In this document: piece after piece, positions 26,263 to 34,467 of the stretch | Numbering within the stretch: position 1 is the first letter of the stretch | How the letters are laid out: each line of letters opens with the position of its first letter | IMG/VR virus record: IMGVR_UViG_3300011115_000128 | Coordinates: 1-42,881 of that record | Origin: a virus | Length of the DNA stretch: 42,881 nt | Strand: one strand, 5' to 3' | Made by a program: the position numbers and the translations under genes | Notes under the pieces: generated by a model | What the model saw: only the letters and a program-made list of their open reading frames with translations | What the model was told of the DNA's origin: nothing | Databases searched by the model: none

Positions 26263-26561
26263 CTTGCCTTCTCCATAATCTTGGCCCGCAATACAGGGCT
26301 ATCTGAAGTACCTGCCCACTCAGGTAGGGCATTCCAAATTAGGACGTAATCGTCTGCGCTACATTTTGCCTTATCTAGCCACTCCAGCATGGCCTTGTGA
26401 CGCTCTGCTGGGTCGTGAGTTGTTAAACCAATAACGTAAAGTTCCTGCACCGCGCAAAAAGTTTGTTTTTTGGGCAGAGGCGGCGGGGCGCTGCCCAAAA
26501 TGAGCTTGTCCTGAGCTATTGATACCGTTACCAGCATCAAAAAAACCAAAAACAAACGCAT
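26259..26561 (-). CDS. Small secreted protein in the lysis cassette
   Basis: 100 residues. The N-terminal 16 residues (MRLFLVFLMLVTVSIA) are a signal peptide with a probable cleavage after SIA. The mature part has two cysteines that may form a disulfide in the periplasm, a Pro-rich start, and helices. There is no lipobox, so it is not a typical outer-membrane spanin. It may be a periplasmic lysis accessory factor. It overlaps the next gene by 4 bp. An alternative frame starts at 26565 but gives an unconvincing protein. Confidence 0.65.
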   Translation of the reverse strand: MRLFLVFLMLVTVSIAQDKLILGSAPPPLPKKQTFCAVQELYVIGLTTHDPAERHKAMLEWLDKAKCSADDYVLIWNALPEWAGTSDSPVLRAKIMEKAR

Positions 26562-26575
26562 ACATGGGACGTTTC

Positions 26576-26854
26576 CTAATTTACTATGCTTGCAAATATG
26601 TTTGTAAATACCGTGCCATCTTCCAAGGCTTCAATTGAGTGTGGAATGTTAGCGGGAAGATCAAGCGGCTGCGTTCCCGGATGCATAATAATTTCCCGAC
26701 CCTTAACACGCACTATGCAAGACCCAGCATGACATACCGTTGCATGGTTATAGTCGTGTTGGTGCATGGGAATTCCTTCTCCCGCCTCTGCATGAATAAC
26801 ATTCATAGTTGCTTTAGCGTAATGGAATACATGAGTTGGAAAAACTGCTTTCAT
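26576..26854 (-). CDS. Small cupin-fold protein
   Basis: A 92-residue protein with a single-domain cupin. Motif 1 is G-x5-H-x-H with H31 and H33, then H37 where the family usually has Glu, and G44. Motif 2 is PANIPHSI with H72. These histidines can bind a divalent metal. A role in sugar or small-molecule chemistry or simple binding is possible. It lies between the tail genes and lysis genes and overlaps the upstream short gene by 4 bp. Possibly a virion-attached accessory protein. Confidence 0.8.
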   Translation of the reverse strand: MKAVFPTHVFHYAKATMNVIHAEAGEGIPMHQHDYNHATVCHAGSCIVRVKGREIIMHPGTQPLDLPANIPHSIEALEDGTVFTNIFASIVN

Positions 26855-27045
26855 ATTTTTTGCAGCCCCGTAATAAAAGTAATTTGCTGCGTTTCTGTAT
26901 CAAAGTACCACAGGTCAGCAACTACATCGTCGGCGCATTCCATCCAATATGTTGGATCACCAACAGGGAATATTTCGGTTACTATTTGAGCAACGCGATA
27001 GCCATAGGTAACTGGCTCGTTTGGGCAAATTAAAGCAAATTTCAT
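26851..27045 (-). CDS. Small phage protein, tail-linked
   Basis: 64 residues, soluble and rich in aromatic residues (PTYWMECADD, DLWYFDTET). This reads like a compact beta-rich phage protein found beside tail fibre genes. AGGAG precedes the ATG with a 6-base gap. It overlaps the cupin gene by 4 bp and follows the glycine-rich fibre. Unknown function. Confidence 0.7.
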   Translation of the reverse strand: MKFALICPNEPVTYGYRVAQIVTEIFPVGDPTYWMECADDVVADLWYFDTETQQITFITGLQKI

Positions 27046-27053
27046 TTCTGCTC

Positions 27054-29051
27054 CTAATATTCAAAAAATACAACACCTTGAGCGCCAGCGCCCCCAGCGT
27101 TACCGCCGTTACCTGTAGCACCACTGCCACCGCCGCCATAACTTCCACCTGCATTACCGGCAGTAGGAGTGGAAACCACGCCTGCTGCACCTCCACCTAA
27201 AATAGAAGAACCTCCCGGCGCTCCTCCCATTCCAGTACCAAACCAACCACTTACACCTCCGCCGCCTTTGATATTAAGATCGCCGCTAGAGCCTATGCCA
27301 CCAGCCCCGCCAGCTTGACTTCCACCACTACCCGCAGTCGCACTAACAGTAGTAATTGTTTGAGTTCCAGAAGCTACGCTAGAAGAACCGCCAGCAGCAC
27401 CAACAGTAACAGTAAGTGTATTACCCGGAGTTAATCCTGTTAAGTATTTAATAGCAGCACCGCCTCCGCCACCTCCGCCAGAAGACAGAAAACAAGCATC
27501 GCCATTTCCACCAGCCCCACCACCAGCAACAATGGTAGCTTTGACTTGCGTAACACCGGTAGGTATAGTGAAAGTCTGCCCCGAACCTGTAGATGTAAAT
27601 GTAGTAGCACGCAGACCCGGGGAACCACTAGAAGTAGAAGCAATACTGATACTGCCAGCGCCGTTGGTAATAGAAATACCTGTACCCGCAGTCAATGTTG
27701 CTCGTGTAAACCCTGTACCGTTTCCTATATCTAACGCGCCGTTTGCTGGCGTAGTGGTTAATCCAGTTCCACCATTGGCAATAGGTAAAGTTCCCGTTAC
27801 TCCAGTGGTTAAAGGTAATCCGGTGGCGTTGGTTAGCACGCCAGATGTGGGTATACCTAGCGCAGGGGTTGTCAGTGATGGGCTTGTTGACAAAACAACA
27901 TTGCCTGTACCGGTAGAAGTTGTTACGCCCGTGCCACCGTTGGCAACCGGTAAAGCTGTACCTGACAAACCAATTGCTAATGTTCCGCTTGTTGTTACAG
28001 GAGAACCAGTAACCGATAAAAATGCAGGAACTGTTGCCGCTACAGATGTAACAGTGCCACCGGAATTAGTTGAGGCAATTGTTATTGCCCCGGAAGAATT
28101 TGTAATGGTGACATTGCTACCAGCAGTTAAGACAGCGCGTGTAAATCCTGTGCCGTTACCGATGTCCAATGCACCATTTGCAGGGGTGGTTGTTAAACCT
28201 GTGCCGCCGTTGGCTATTGGAAGGGTTCCTGTAACGCCTGTAGTTAAGGGTAAACCCGTAGCATTAGTCAGTGCCACGGATGTAGGCGTACCTAGTATTG
28301 GCGTTACTAACGTTGGGCTAGTTGCAAATACATTAGCGCCTGTGCCAGTCTCGTCTGTCAAAGCTGCGGCTAAATTGGCGCTTGATGGCGTTGCCAAGAA
28401 TGTAGCCACCCCAGTACCTAATCCACTGACCCCAGTGCTAACAGGAAGACCCGTAGCATTAGTCAGTACCCCGGATGTAGGTGTGCCCAACAAGGGCGTA
28501 ACTAGAGTTGGGCTGGTTATGGTAGGACTAGTAGATAAAACAACATTGCCTGTACCAGTAGAGGTTGTAACCCCTGTACCGCCGTTGGCAACTGGAAGCG
28601 TACCGGTCAGGTTGGACACTACACTGGATGTGACCTTGATGTAGTCCGTTCCGTTGTAGTAGACCGTTGCACGTTCGCCCGCTGCAATTGAAGTGCCAGA
28701 CTGCCCTGTTGCTTTGACCGTAACAGAGTAGGTTGCGTCTGCGTTGACGACGAGATAGGTCTTGCTCACGCTTGGCGCAGTGATGGTCACGTTGGCCGAT
28801 AAAGTACTTAGCCTAAGTACGTAGTACTGCGCTGTGGTAGCGGCAATATTGGTTGCCGAATTTGTGCCCTGCGTATTGGCAAGGGTGAGCGCATTAGCCG
28901 TAAAAGATGCTGAAGTGAGCGCCAATGACCCCGAAATGGCAATGTCTAGGTAGGATGTAACGCTGTTGTTTACATCATCACCCCAAGTACCGGATTCAGT
29001 GCCGGTTACCGGTTGTCCGAGGGCTAGGTTGGTTGTGTAATTAACGGTCAT
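27054..29051 (-). CDS. Tail fibre with repeats and a glycine-rich tip
   Basis: 665 residues, start at 29051 because that ATG overlaps the previous stop as ATGA. The N terminus ([20 protein letters not shown]) is the usual virion-anchoring start of such fibres. The middle contains repeats of the form GTLPxANGGTGxTT, typical of phage fibre shafts. The last 160 residues are a glycine-rich domain ending [10 protein letters not shown], comparable to polyglycine receptor-binding domains such as phage S16 gp38. It would bind the host surface. Two further glycine-rich proteins lie upstream. Confidence 0.88.
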   Translation of the reverse strand: MTVNYTTNLALGQPVTGTESGTWGDDVNNSVTSYLDIAISGSLALTSASFTANALTLANTQGTNSATNIAATTAQYYVLRLSTLSANVTITAPSVSKTYLVVNADATYSVTVKATGQSGTSIAAGERATVYYNGTDYIKVTSSVVSNLTGTLPVANGGTGVTTSTGTGNVVLSTSPTITSPTLVTPLLGTPTSGVLTNATGLPVSTGVSGLGTGVATFLATPSSANLAAALTDETGTGANVFATSPTLVTPILGTPTSVALTNATGLPLTTGVTGTLPIANGGTGLTTTPANGALDIGNGTGFTRAVLTAGSNVTITNSSGAITIASTNSGGTVTSVAATVPAFLSVTGSPVTTSGTLAIGLSGTALPVANGGTGVTTSTGTGNVVLSTSPSLTTPALGIPTSGVLTNATGLPLTTGVTGTLPIANGGTGLTTTPANGALDIGNGTGFTRATLTAGTGISITNGAGSISIASTSSGSPGLRATTFTSTGSGQTFTIPTGVTQVKATIVAGGGAGGNGDACFLSSGGGGGGGAAIKYLTGLTPGNTLTVTVGAAGGSSSVASGTQTITTVSATAGSGGSQAGGAGGIGSSGDLNIKGGGGVSGWFGTGMGGAPGGSSILGGGAAGVVSTPTAGNAGGSYGGGGSGATGNGGNAGGAGAQGVVFFEY
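27690..28610 (-). repeat. Codon-diverged internal repeats of the tail fibre
   Basis: Two long units encode nearly the same protein segment ([20 protein letters not shown] continuing into [17 protein letters not shown]), one at about 27700-27835 and one at about 28130-28265. Another pair encodes [20 protein letters not shown] near 27880-27960 and 28530-28610. The protein is almost identical between copies while many third codon positions differ. Confidence 0.75.
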
Positions 29052-29410
29052 AGGATTTCTTTCCAAGAAATAGTTTGCTCATCCCACTCGTAACGCTTGT
29101 CATCACTGGGGTATTGTATCGGAGGATGCCATTGGCATGTCTGTTCGTCAAGCACCCAGCTTGCGTATGGCTGTGGTGCGATAAACGCATCCCTGTCTGG
29201 GTCGTAGGTGTAGCCAATGCCAGCCGCATTTTTGCGGATTGTGGCGTTGTACGATGTTTGCTTCCAAATCTGGTAGCCACCACTCCAGTTGACCAAAAAC
29301 TCCACGCCCTTGGCCTCTGACTCTACGCCATCAACCAGTAGCTCGTTGTTGTGTACAGCGTGTACTTCTAGCACTACGTTGTTTTCGTCAAGTTTTGCAA
29401 AGTAAGCCAT
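29048..29410 (-). CDS. Small fibre-associated protein
   Basis: 120 residues, start at 29410 ([10 protein letters not shown]) rather than the longer in-frame version, which would overlap the previous gene by about 95 bp. The sequence has [31 protein letters not shown] and [12 protein letters not shown], a pattern frequent beside tail fibres of T4-like and other aquatic phages. It may be a fibre connector or assembly protein; this is an inference from neighbourhood. It overlaps the fibre start by 4 bp. Confidence 0.8.
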   Translation of the reverse strand: MAYFAKLDENNVVLEVHAVHNNELLVDGVESEAKGVEFLVNWSGGYQIWKQTSYNATIRKNAAGIGYTYDPDRDAFIAPQPYASWVLDEQTCQWHPPIQYPSDDKRYEWDEQTISWKEIL

Positions 29411-29414
29411 GATA

Positions 29415-30389
29415 TTAGAAAGTAATTGTTCCAGTACCCGCAGTAAATTTATAAATTTTGTATCCAGCGCGGGAAGCTGTATCTGGAGTAGTGTTCCCAG
29501 CACTGCCATTACACGTAAGACCAGCGCTTACAGCGGTTAAGTTTGGAAAAGCATCCACATAAGCAATTATTACAACACCAGAGCCTCCAGCGCCTCCTAC
29601 GCTCGTGCTGCCATTTCCACCCCCGCCACCGCCACCGCCTTTATTTGTGACTCCCGGACTGCCCGCCCCGTTAGTTGTGCCGTTTCCATTCCCACCAACA
29701 CTACTACCGCCTGTTCCAGCAACTCCAGCGCCGCCGCCACCTCCACCACCAGCATAATTAATTGAACTTCCCGTTATTGAACTAGGTAATCCAACGCCGC
29801 CGTTAGCACCAACACCAGCTACCGCATTAGTTCCTACTGCTCCAGCGCCACCGCCACCGCCACCCGAAAAACCTGCTGCTCGCGCAGCCCCAGACCCGCC
29901 CGCATTTCCTTGTCCAGATGTACCTGCTCCACCCGCTTTTGCTCCAGCCGAAGTTCCGTAACCATTGCCGCCACCGCCAGAACCACCCGCACCACCTGTG
30001 TCAGAAACAGATTCACTGCCGCCATAACCGCCACCACTGGCTGTAAAAGAACTAAGTACAGAATTTCCACCTGTATTAGCTGCAACTACAGCGCCGTTAA
30101 TTGTTCTACCAGTTCCGGCAACACCAACAGTAACTGTAAGAACAGAGCCAGATGCCGAACTAGATGACCCGGTTAACATCCCTCCAGCGCCGCCACCGCC
30201 GCCGTTAGAACCTCCACCTCCACCGCCACCAGCTACAACTAAATATTCAAAAATAGTATTAGTATTAACCCATACACCATCACTTTGATATTTTTGTACA
30301 GTTGAAAGTAACCAACTTCCCTGCGCACTAACAGATGTAGGCGCAGTAAAAGTACTGGCTAATATACCGTTTTTGTATCTTAATGACAT
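29415..30389 (-). CDS. Glycine-rich candidate receptor-binding protein
   Basis: 324 residues. About 45 N-terminal residues (YKNGILASTF) anchor a hydrophobic FEYLVVAGG segment, followed by nearly 200 residues dominated by Gly with Ala, Ser and Asn. The C-terminal part has VVIIAYVDAFPN and ends YKFTAGTGTITF. It is similar in design to the next upstream protein and to the fibre tip, indicating paralogous adhesins. Glycine-rich sandwiches of this sort form receptor-binding tips in known phages. This is an inference from composition. Confidence 0.8.
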   Translation of the reverse strand: MSLRYKNGILASTFTAPTSVSAQGSWLLSTVQKYQSDGVWVNTNTIFEYLVVAGGGGGGGSNGGGGGAGGMLTGSSSSASGSVLTVTVGVAGTGRTINGAVVAANTGGNSVLSSFTASGGGYGGSESVSDTGGAGGSGGGGNGYGTSAGAKAGGAGTSGQGNAGGSGAARAAGFSGGGGGGAGAVGTNAVAGVGANGGVGLPSSITGSSINYAGGGGGGGAGVAGTGGSSVGGNGNGTTNGAGSPGVTNKGGGGGGGGNGSTSVGGAGGSGVVIIAYVDAFPNLTAVSAGLTCNGSAGNTTPDTASRAGYKIYKFTAGTGTITF

Positions 30390-30393
30390 AGCA

Positions 30394-31365
30394 TTAAAAA
30401 GTAATTGTTCCAGAACCAGTAAATTTGTAGTAGCGGTATGTAGCGTCTGTGGTTACTGTGGGAGAGCCTGTTGTCGTTGCTGTTGTTGCAGCAAGTAAAG
30501 TGCGAATGCAAACAATTCCAGAGCCGCTATTACCACCAGTTGCAGAAATTCCTGTTCCTGTAACTCCAGCGCCGCCGCCACCACCACCAGTATTTACAGT
30601 GCCAGCAGCACCGTTGTATCCAACAGCCGTATTGCCGCCAGCACCACCACCATCTGTTGCAGTTCCTGCTGTACGGCCTGCATAAGCACCGCCACCACCG
30701 CCGCCAGCATACGTTACTGTTGCGCCGCTATATGTACTAGATGTTCCGCCGCCTCCATTGCCGCCAACAAGGTTTGTTCCGTTTGAACCTACAGCGCTTG
30801 CGCCGCCACCACCGCCGCCGCCGTAAGCATAAGGGCTAGCTGCTGAGCCACCAGTACCTCCCGTATTTCCTTGTCCAGATGTTCCTGCGCCACCAGCTTT
30901 GGCGTATCCTCCACCACCTCCAGAGCCACCGGTAAGTCCAACAGAACCCGCAGCAGATGTTGCACCGCCGCCGCCGCCACCACCAGTTGCAGTAATTGTT
31001 GTTATCCCTGTTCCGCTAATAACAGAATTTCCACCACTCGTACCTTGCGTACCTGCGGTTGTTCCTCCTGCCCCAAATGCGCCTACTGTAATTGTGTATG
31101 AAACTCCCGGTGCTAGTAATAAATTAATAGAAGTTAATAAGCCTCCTGCGCCACCACCACCAGCAGCGCCAGAATTTGTTCCCGCGCCACCGCCCCCACC
31201 GCCGCCAGCTACAGCTAAATAATCTACAAAAGTTCCGACGTTGGGCCAATTACCATTAATTTGATTTTGTGATTGGTCGGTAAGTCCCCAAAGCCCAATA
31301 GCAGCAAATTGGCTTGGCGACCCTTGAGTTGCGGAATGTACATTCCCTAAAAACCTCTGGGCCAT
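30394..31365 (-). CDS. Glycine-rich candidate receptor-binding protein, paralogue
   Basis: 323 residues. The N-terminal part (FLGNVHSATQGSPSQFAAIGL) differs from the neighbour, but the rest has the same plan: VDYLAVAGG, a long Gly-rich domain, then YYKFTGSGTITF, almost the same last residues as the neighbour. The pair probably arose by duplication and then diverged in the tip. The start overlaps the previous stop by one base (TAATG). Confidence 0.8.
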   Translation of the reverse strand: MAQRFLGNVHSATQGSPSQFAAIGLWGLTDQSQNQINGNWPNVGTFVDYLAVAGGGGGGGAGTNSGAAGGGGAGGLLTSINLLLAPGVSYTITVGAFGAGGTTAGTQGTSGGNSVISGTGITTITATGGGGGGGATSAAGSVGLTGGSGGGGGYAKAGGAGTSGQGNTGGTGGSAASPYAYGGGGGGGASAVGSNGTNLVGGNGGGGTSSTYSGATVTYAGGGGGGAYAGRTAGTATDGGGAGGNTAVGYNGAAGTVNTGGGGGGAGVTGTGISATGGNSGSGIVCIRTLLAATTATTTGSPTVTTDATYRYYKFTGSGTITF

Positions 31366-31757
31366 TAGGTAATAGCCTCATAAGAAACTGTGTATGTAAG
31401 TGCCGATGCTGTGCCTGATGTAATTGATATGCTCGTACCTTCTTGTAAATAGAAGGCTGTACTTTTATCGACAACAATAATGGCTGCGTTTACAGGCACA
31501 CTAATTTGATAAATTATTGGGTATGCAGTTCCCCCAGAAGGTGCAGAACCTTGCGCCACAGCGCCATTGGTGTAAATAGAAACTGTAGCTGTTGCAACAG
31601 CAGCCGTTGTATTGGCTACAACTATATTGTTAATTTTATTTACTATTCCAGATGCGGCTGCGTTAGGCAATAGCACTACCGCAGTTGTTACGCTAGGTAC
31701 GTAATACGTTGTATTGCCTGTGATTGAGCTTGAGTTGATTAGGTTTGGGTTTGCCAT
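31365..31757 (-). CDS. Small tail/virion protein
   Basis: 130 residues, beta-rich, with many Thr, Ala, Val and Ser. It contains TYYVPSVTTAVVLLPNAAA and SAFYLQEGTSISITSG, a pattern I associate with small virion proteins upstream of phage fibres. No membrane segment. It overlaps the next gene by 1 bp. Function unknown, likely structural. Confidence 0.72.
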   Translation of the reverse strand: MANPNLINSSSITGNTTYYVPSVTTAVVLLPNAAASGIVNKINNIVVANTTAAVATATVSIYTNGAVAQGSAPSGGTAYPIIYQISVPVNAAIIVVDKSTAFYLQEGTSISITSGTASALTYTVSYEAIT

Positions 31758-31759
31758 AA

Positions 31760-32104
31760 TTAATTTCCAAAAACAAACGACATAACAATCGCTCGGTTAA
31801 AAGGCACTGCTCTTGCTGCTGGGTAGGTTACAAATACATTCTTTGAACCTGCGGAGAAATTGACTAACGATCCCGCATTACTAGAAGAAATTACGGTGGT
31901 TCGGGACAACGTTGTACCTGATGTTGTGTACGTACCAATGCCAACTTCCCACTCTGTCCCGCCTTCAATGGTGTAGTAAGTAGAGTTACCGTTACCAACG
32001 GCAGCAAAGGTCTGGTAGCCAGAAACGGCTCCAGCAAGCGTGACAGTACCTGTACCAGTTGTTGCGGTGGTTTCTTGAACCCGATCAGCTAAGGCAAGTG
32101 ACAT
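31760..32104 (-). CDS. Small tail/virion protein
   Basis: 114 residues. The start LALADRVQETTATTGTGTV, then YYTIEGGTEWEVGIGTY and TLSRTTVISSSN, form a beta-rich module that recurs at the base of phage tail fibres. It lies 2 bp upstream of the next gene and 8 bp after the repeat protein. A fibre-attachment or baseplate role is likely but not proven. Confidence 0.78.
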   Translation of the reverse strand: MSLALADRVQETTATTGTGTVTLAGAVSGYQTFAAVGNGNSTYYTIEGGTEWEVGIGTYTTSGTTLSRTTVISSSNAGSLVNFSAGSKNVFVTYPAARAVPFNRAIVMSFVFGN

Positions 32105-32112
32105 TTACACCT

Positions 32113-33333
32113 CTACGTTGCGTTATTGACAAACATCCAATTTGCTGCTTGAGTGTTTTGGATTGTAGACCAGTTAGGGGTCTGTGTACTATCAATTGCT
32201 ATCCAGTTTGCGTTTTCGCTGTTATCAATTAGCTTCCAATATACAGGAATTAGTATCCCAACGGAACCCGCCGCAGAAACGCCGGTAAGGGCCAATGTCC
32301 TGTTGTTTCCTGTGCTGCCAACAGCGCCTGTTGCTGCCGCACTGGTCAGGCCAAAACTATACTCAAACTGAACAGAACCTACACTGCCTTCCGCAATAAT
32401 TGCGCTAAGTGGTACAGGCAAATATTCAGTAATACCTGCTGCCTCAACGCCTGATAACGCAATCTGTACGCTCTGAGTTACCGTCCCCACTGCCCCAGCC
32501 GCCACATTCCCCGTTATGTCAGCACCAATCCCCGTATCAAAAACTGTGCCAACTTCCCCACTGGCAGCTACTCCGCTTATGGCTACGGTTGAATTGGCTT
32601 GCGTAGTACCTACAAAACCTGTGGCAACATCACCTGTATCTGTGTCTGTGATGCTAGGTACAAGGGCTCCTGTAGTACCGGCAGCAGAAACTCCCGTGAT
32701 GCCAATACTGACACCTTTATCGGAAACAGTGCCAACCGCACCATCCGCAGCTACACCACTTACAGCTACGGTACGGCTAGACCCTACTGTACCTACGCTC
32801 CCTACGGCTACATCCCCTGTATCCGTGTTTGTGGAGCTATATATAAGGCTTCCCACCGCGCCAGAAGCAGTAGTACCGGTGATGCCAATACTGACACCTT
32901 TATCGGAAACAGTGCCAACCGCACCAGCAGCAAAAACGCCGGTTATGTCATTGGTATGGCTTAGGGTAAACGAGCCGAGTAAACCCCTTGCAGTAGTACT
33001 CGTAAGGGCAACTGCCCGGCTATTAGTAAGAGTCCCTACTGCCCCAGCCGCAGAAACACCAGTTAAAGCAAAGGAAAGAGTTGCCTCGGTAGTTCCTACG
33101 CTGCCGTTTGCGGAGTCTCCAGTAACTGTACCTGTATTGCTTTTTGTTGGTGTATCAACCGCACCATCAGCACTTACCCCTGTTAAAGCAACAGTAACAT
33201 CAGCGTTTACTGCAATTAAATTCCCAACCAAACCAGACGCACTTACCCCAGTTAAAACAACAGTGATATCGGGGCCAGCAATTTCGCCAGTGGCGCTAAA
33301 AGGCGCTCCAGCAAATGGGGTTATACCAAACAT
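32113..33333 (-). CDS. Repeat-rich beta protein of the tail
   Basis: 406 residues made of about 14 repeats of roughly 22 residues with the core V-A-(L/I)-(T/S)-G-V-(S/A)-A-(A/S)-G-x-V-G-T. This suggests a beta-solenoid or fibrous rod. The last 45 residues hold a separate aromatic repeat: ENANWIAIDSTQ, TPNWSTIQNTQ, AANWMFVNN, about 13-14 residues apart. No clear ribosome-binding site precedes the ATG; a small hairpin lies at 33342-33354. Probably a tail spike or rod. Confidence 0.78.
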   Translation of the reverse strand: MFGITPFAGAPFSATGEIAGPDITVVLTGVSASGLVGNLIAVNADVTVALTGVSADGAVDTPTKSNTGTVTGDSANGSVGTTEATLSFALTGVSAAGAVGTLTNSRAVALTSTTARGLLGSFTLSHTNDITGVFAAGAVGTVSDKGVSIGITGTTASGAVGSLIYSSTNTDTGDVAVGSVGTVGSSRTVAVSGVAADGAVGTVSDKGVSIGITGVSAAGTTGALVPSITDTDTGDVATGFVGTTQANSTVAISGVAASGEVGTVFDTGIGADITGNVAAGAVGTVTQSVQIALSGVEAAGITEYLPVPLSAIIAEGSVGSVQFEYSFGLTSAAATGAVGSTGNNRTLALTGVSAAGSVGILIPVYWKLIDNSENANWIAIDSTQTPNWSTIQNTQAANWMFVNNAT

Positions 33334-33361
33334 GGTTTAAACGGCTTTTAGCCGCCCCCGC

Positions 33362-33853
33362 TTAGGTTGTTGCCAAACGCAACAGCGCAGTAGTCGTGGT
33401 ATTGGACGGCATGGTCAGTGTAAACGTGCCAGCCGTGATGGTCTGTGAACCAAAGGTGTGGACACTGATTGCTTTATTACTCTGGGTAGAGTTGTACAAC
33501 AGCACGCAATCAAACGCCGTAGACAACGTAACCGTTGTGTACACAAAAGATGCAGAGGGAGTGAAAAACCCCACGCCCGCAGTTGCAGATGAGTTTGTAG
33601 ATGTTGGAGCCGTAGCATTCGTCACCGTTATACCGCCCGCCGTGTAGCCTGTGCCGGAAACTTCGTTTGTAGCCGAATAAGCCGTAGTGGAAGCATTGAC
33701 CGTAGCAGAAGCTAAGTACAAAGCAGCTTTCAACGTATCCGTAGTAGGCGAAGTCAGGCTACCGCGAGAAACGATGGTGGAAGTGCCAAGTTGGTGCTGG
33801 GCCAACATAAGTTCGCCAAGAAACGAAGTGACCATTGATTGTGTATTTGCCAT
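33362..33853 (-). CDS. Tail protein, paralogue of the 34.1 kb gene
   Basis: 163 residues, beta-rich. It shares the segment YSATNEVSGTGYTAGG and the ending TFTLTMPSNTTTTALLR with the neighbouring protein at 34051-34467, so the two are paralogues. AAGGA precedes the ATG with a 7-base gap. A structural role next to the tail is inferred from the neighbours. Confidence 0.78.
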   Translation of the reverse strand: MANTQSMVTSFLGELMLAQHQLGTSTIVSRGSLTSPTTDTLKAALYLASATVNASTTAYSATNEVSGTGYTAGGITVTNATAPTSTNSSATAGVGFFTPSASFVYTTVTLSTAFDCVLLYNSTQSNKAISVHTFGSQTITAGTFTLTMPSNTTTTALLRLATT

Positions 33854-33862
33854 AATATTTCC

Positions 33863-34054
33863 TTAAAAAGATGCTGCCGCGCCACCTGCGAAGGTAGGCA
33901 TTTTCTTCAACGTAACATGCGCCGAGCGGTGAACCAACTCGCCGTCCAGCCAGTACTCAGTCCAAGTGGTCAGTTCGTTGTCATTTTCAATTTCCCCGGA
34001 GTGGTGTTCCAACAGGGAATCATCCATGTCGCCTTTGGTGGTAGTGACTATCAA
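33863..34054 (-). CDS. Small conserved-looking phage protein
   Basis: 63 residues, acidic N-terminal half (DMDDSLLEHHSGEIENDNEL), then ELTTWTEYWLDGELVHRSAH. It is placed between the two paralogous tail proteins and overlaps the upstream one by 4 bp. The compact, aromatic centre suggests a real folded protein. No function is recognised. Confidence 0.68.
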   Translation of the reverse strand: MIVTTTKGDMDDSLLEHHSGEIENDNELTTWTEYWLDGELVHRSAHVTLKKMPTFAGGAAASF

Positions 34055-34467
34055 TTTGAACTCCTGATAAGTGCAGTGGTTGAGGTGTTAGCGGGCATGG
34101 TGATTGTAAACGTGGTGGTCGATGTTTTGTCAGAACCAAAGTCCAGAACAGCGATTGACTTGTTACCTTGCGTTACGTTGTAGATCAAAGCACACCGGGC
34201 AGTCAAAGCCGCTGTCCAAGACACGTTATTCCAATTTGCATAGGCTACATAGCCAGATGAACTAATTTGAACCCCAGTCATAGTCTCCCCACCAGCCGTG
34301 TAGCCTGTACCTGAGACTTCATTGGTCGCGCTGTAAACGGTAGTATCTTCGTTTAAATTTGCGTTACCTGTGTACAGGGCAATCTTAATCGTGTCCGTGG
34401 ACAGATTGTGGACAGCCTGATAAAGCTCCTTCTTGAAGCTAGTAGTCTGGGTCTGGACGATGCTCAT
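34051..34467 (-). CDS. Tail protein, paralogue of the 33.4 kb gene
   Basis: 138 residues. It matches the downstream protein in YSATNEVSGTGYTAGG, in the CALIYNVTQGNKSIAV region, and in the end TFTITMPANTSTTALIR. The N-terminal LYQAVHNLSTDTIKIALY is distinct. Paralogous small tail proteins could form two rings or decorate two sites. It overlaps both neighbours by 4 bp. Confidence 0.8.
   Translation of the reverse strand: MSIVQTQTTSFKKELYQAVHNLSTDTIKIALYTGNANLNEDTTVYSATNEVSGTGYTAGGETMTGVQISSSGYVAYANWNNVSWTAALTARCALIYNVTQGNKSIAVLDFGSDKTSTTTFTITMPANTSTTALIRSSN

Noticed and set aside
26371-26565. Alternative 64-codon gene starting at 26565
   Set aside because: It has a better-spaced AGGA, but the protein looks random, whereas the frame from 26561 has a signal peptide and a 4 bp coupling to the next gene.
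27532-28644. A 370-codon open frame on the + strand across the tail fibre gene
   Set aside because: It is the antisense of repetitive Thr/Gly/Val codons; the product is Val/Pro-rich repeats with no ribosome-binding site, while the minus strand encodes a clear fibre.
27054-31365. Diversity-generating retroelement at the adhesin genes
   Set aside because: No reverse transcriptase, no accessory gene and no template/variable repeat pair with adenine-biased changes was seen in the window.
32516-33340. A 274-codon open frame on the + strand across the repeat protein
   Set aside because: Antisense shadow of the GVSAxGxVGT repeats; Pro/Val/Thr-rich with no natural pattern.
33342-33354. CGGCT-TTT-AGCCG hairpin as a terminator before the 406-residue gene
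   Set aside because: Only a 5 bp stem and a short T run; too weak to call a terminator.
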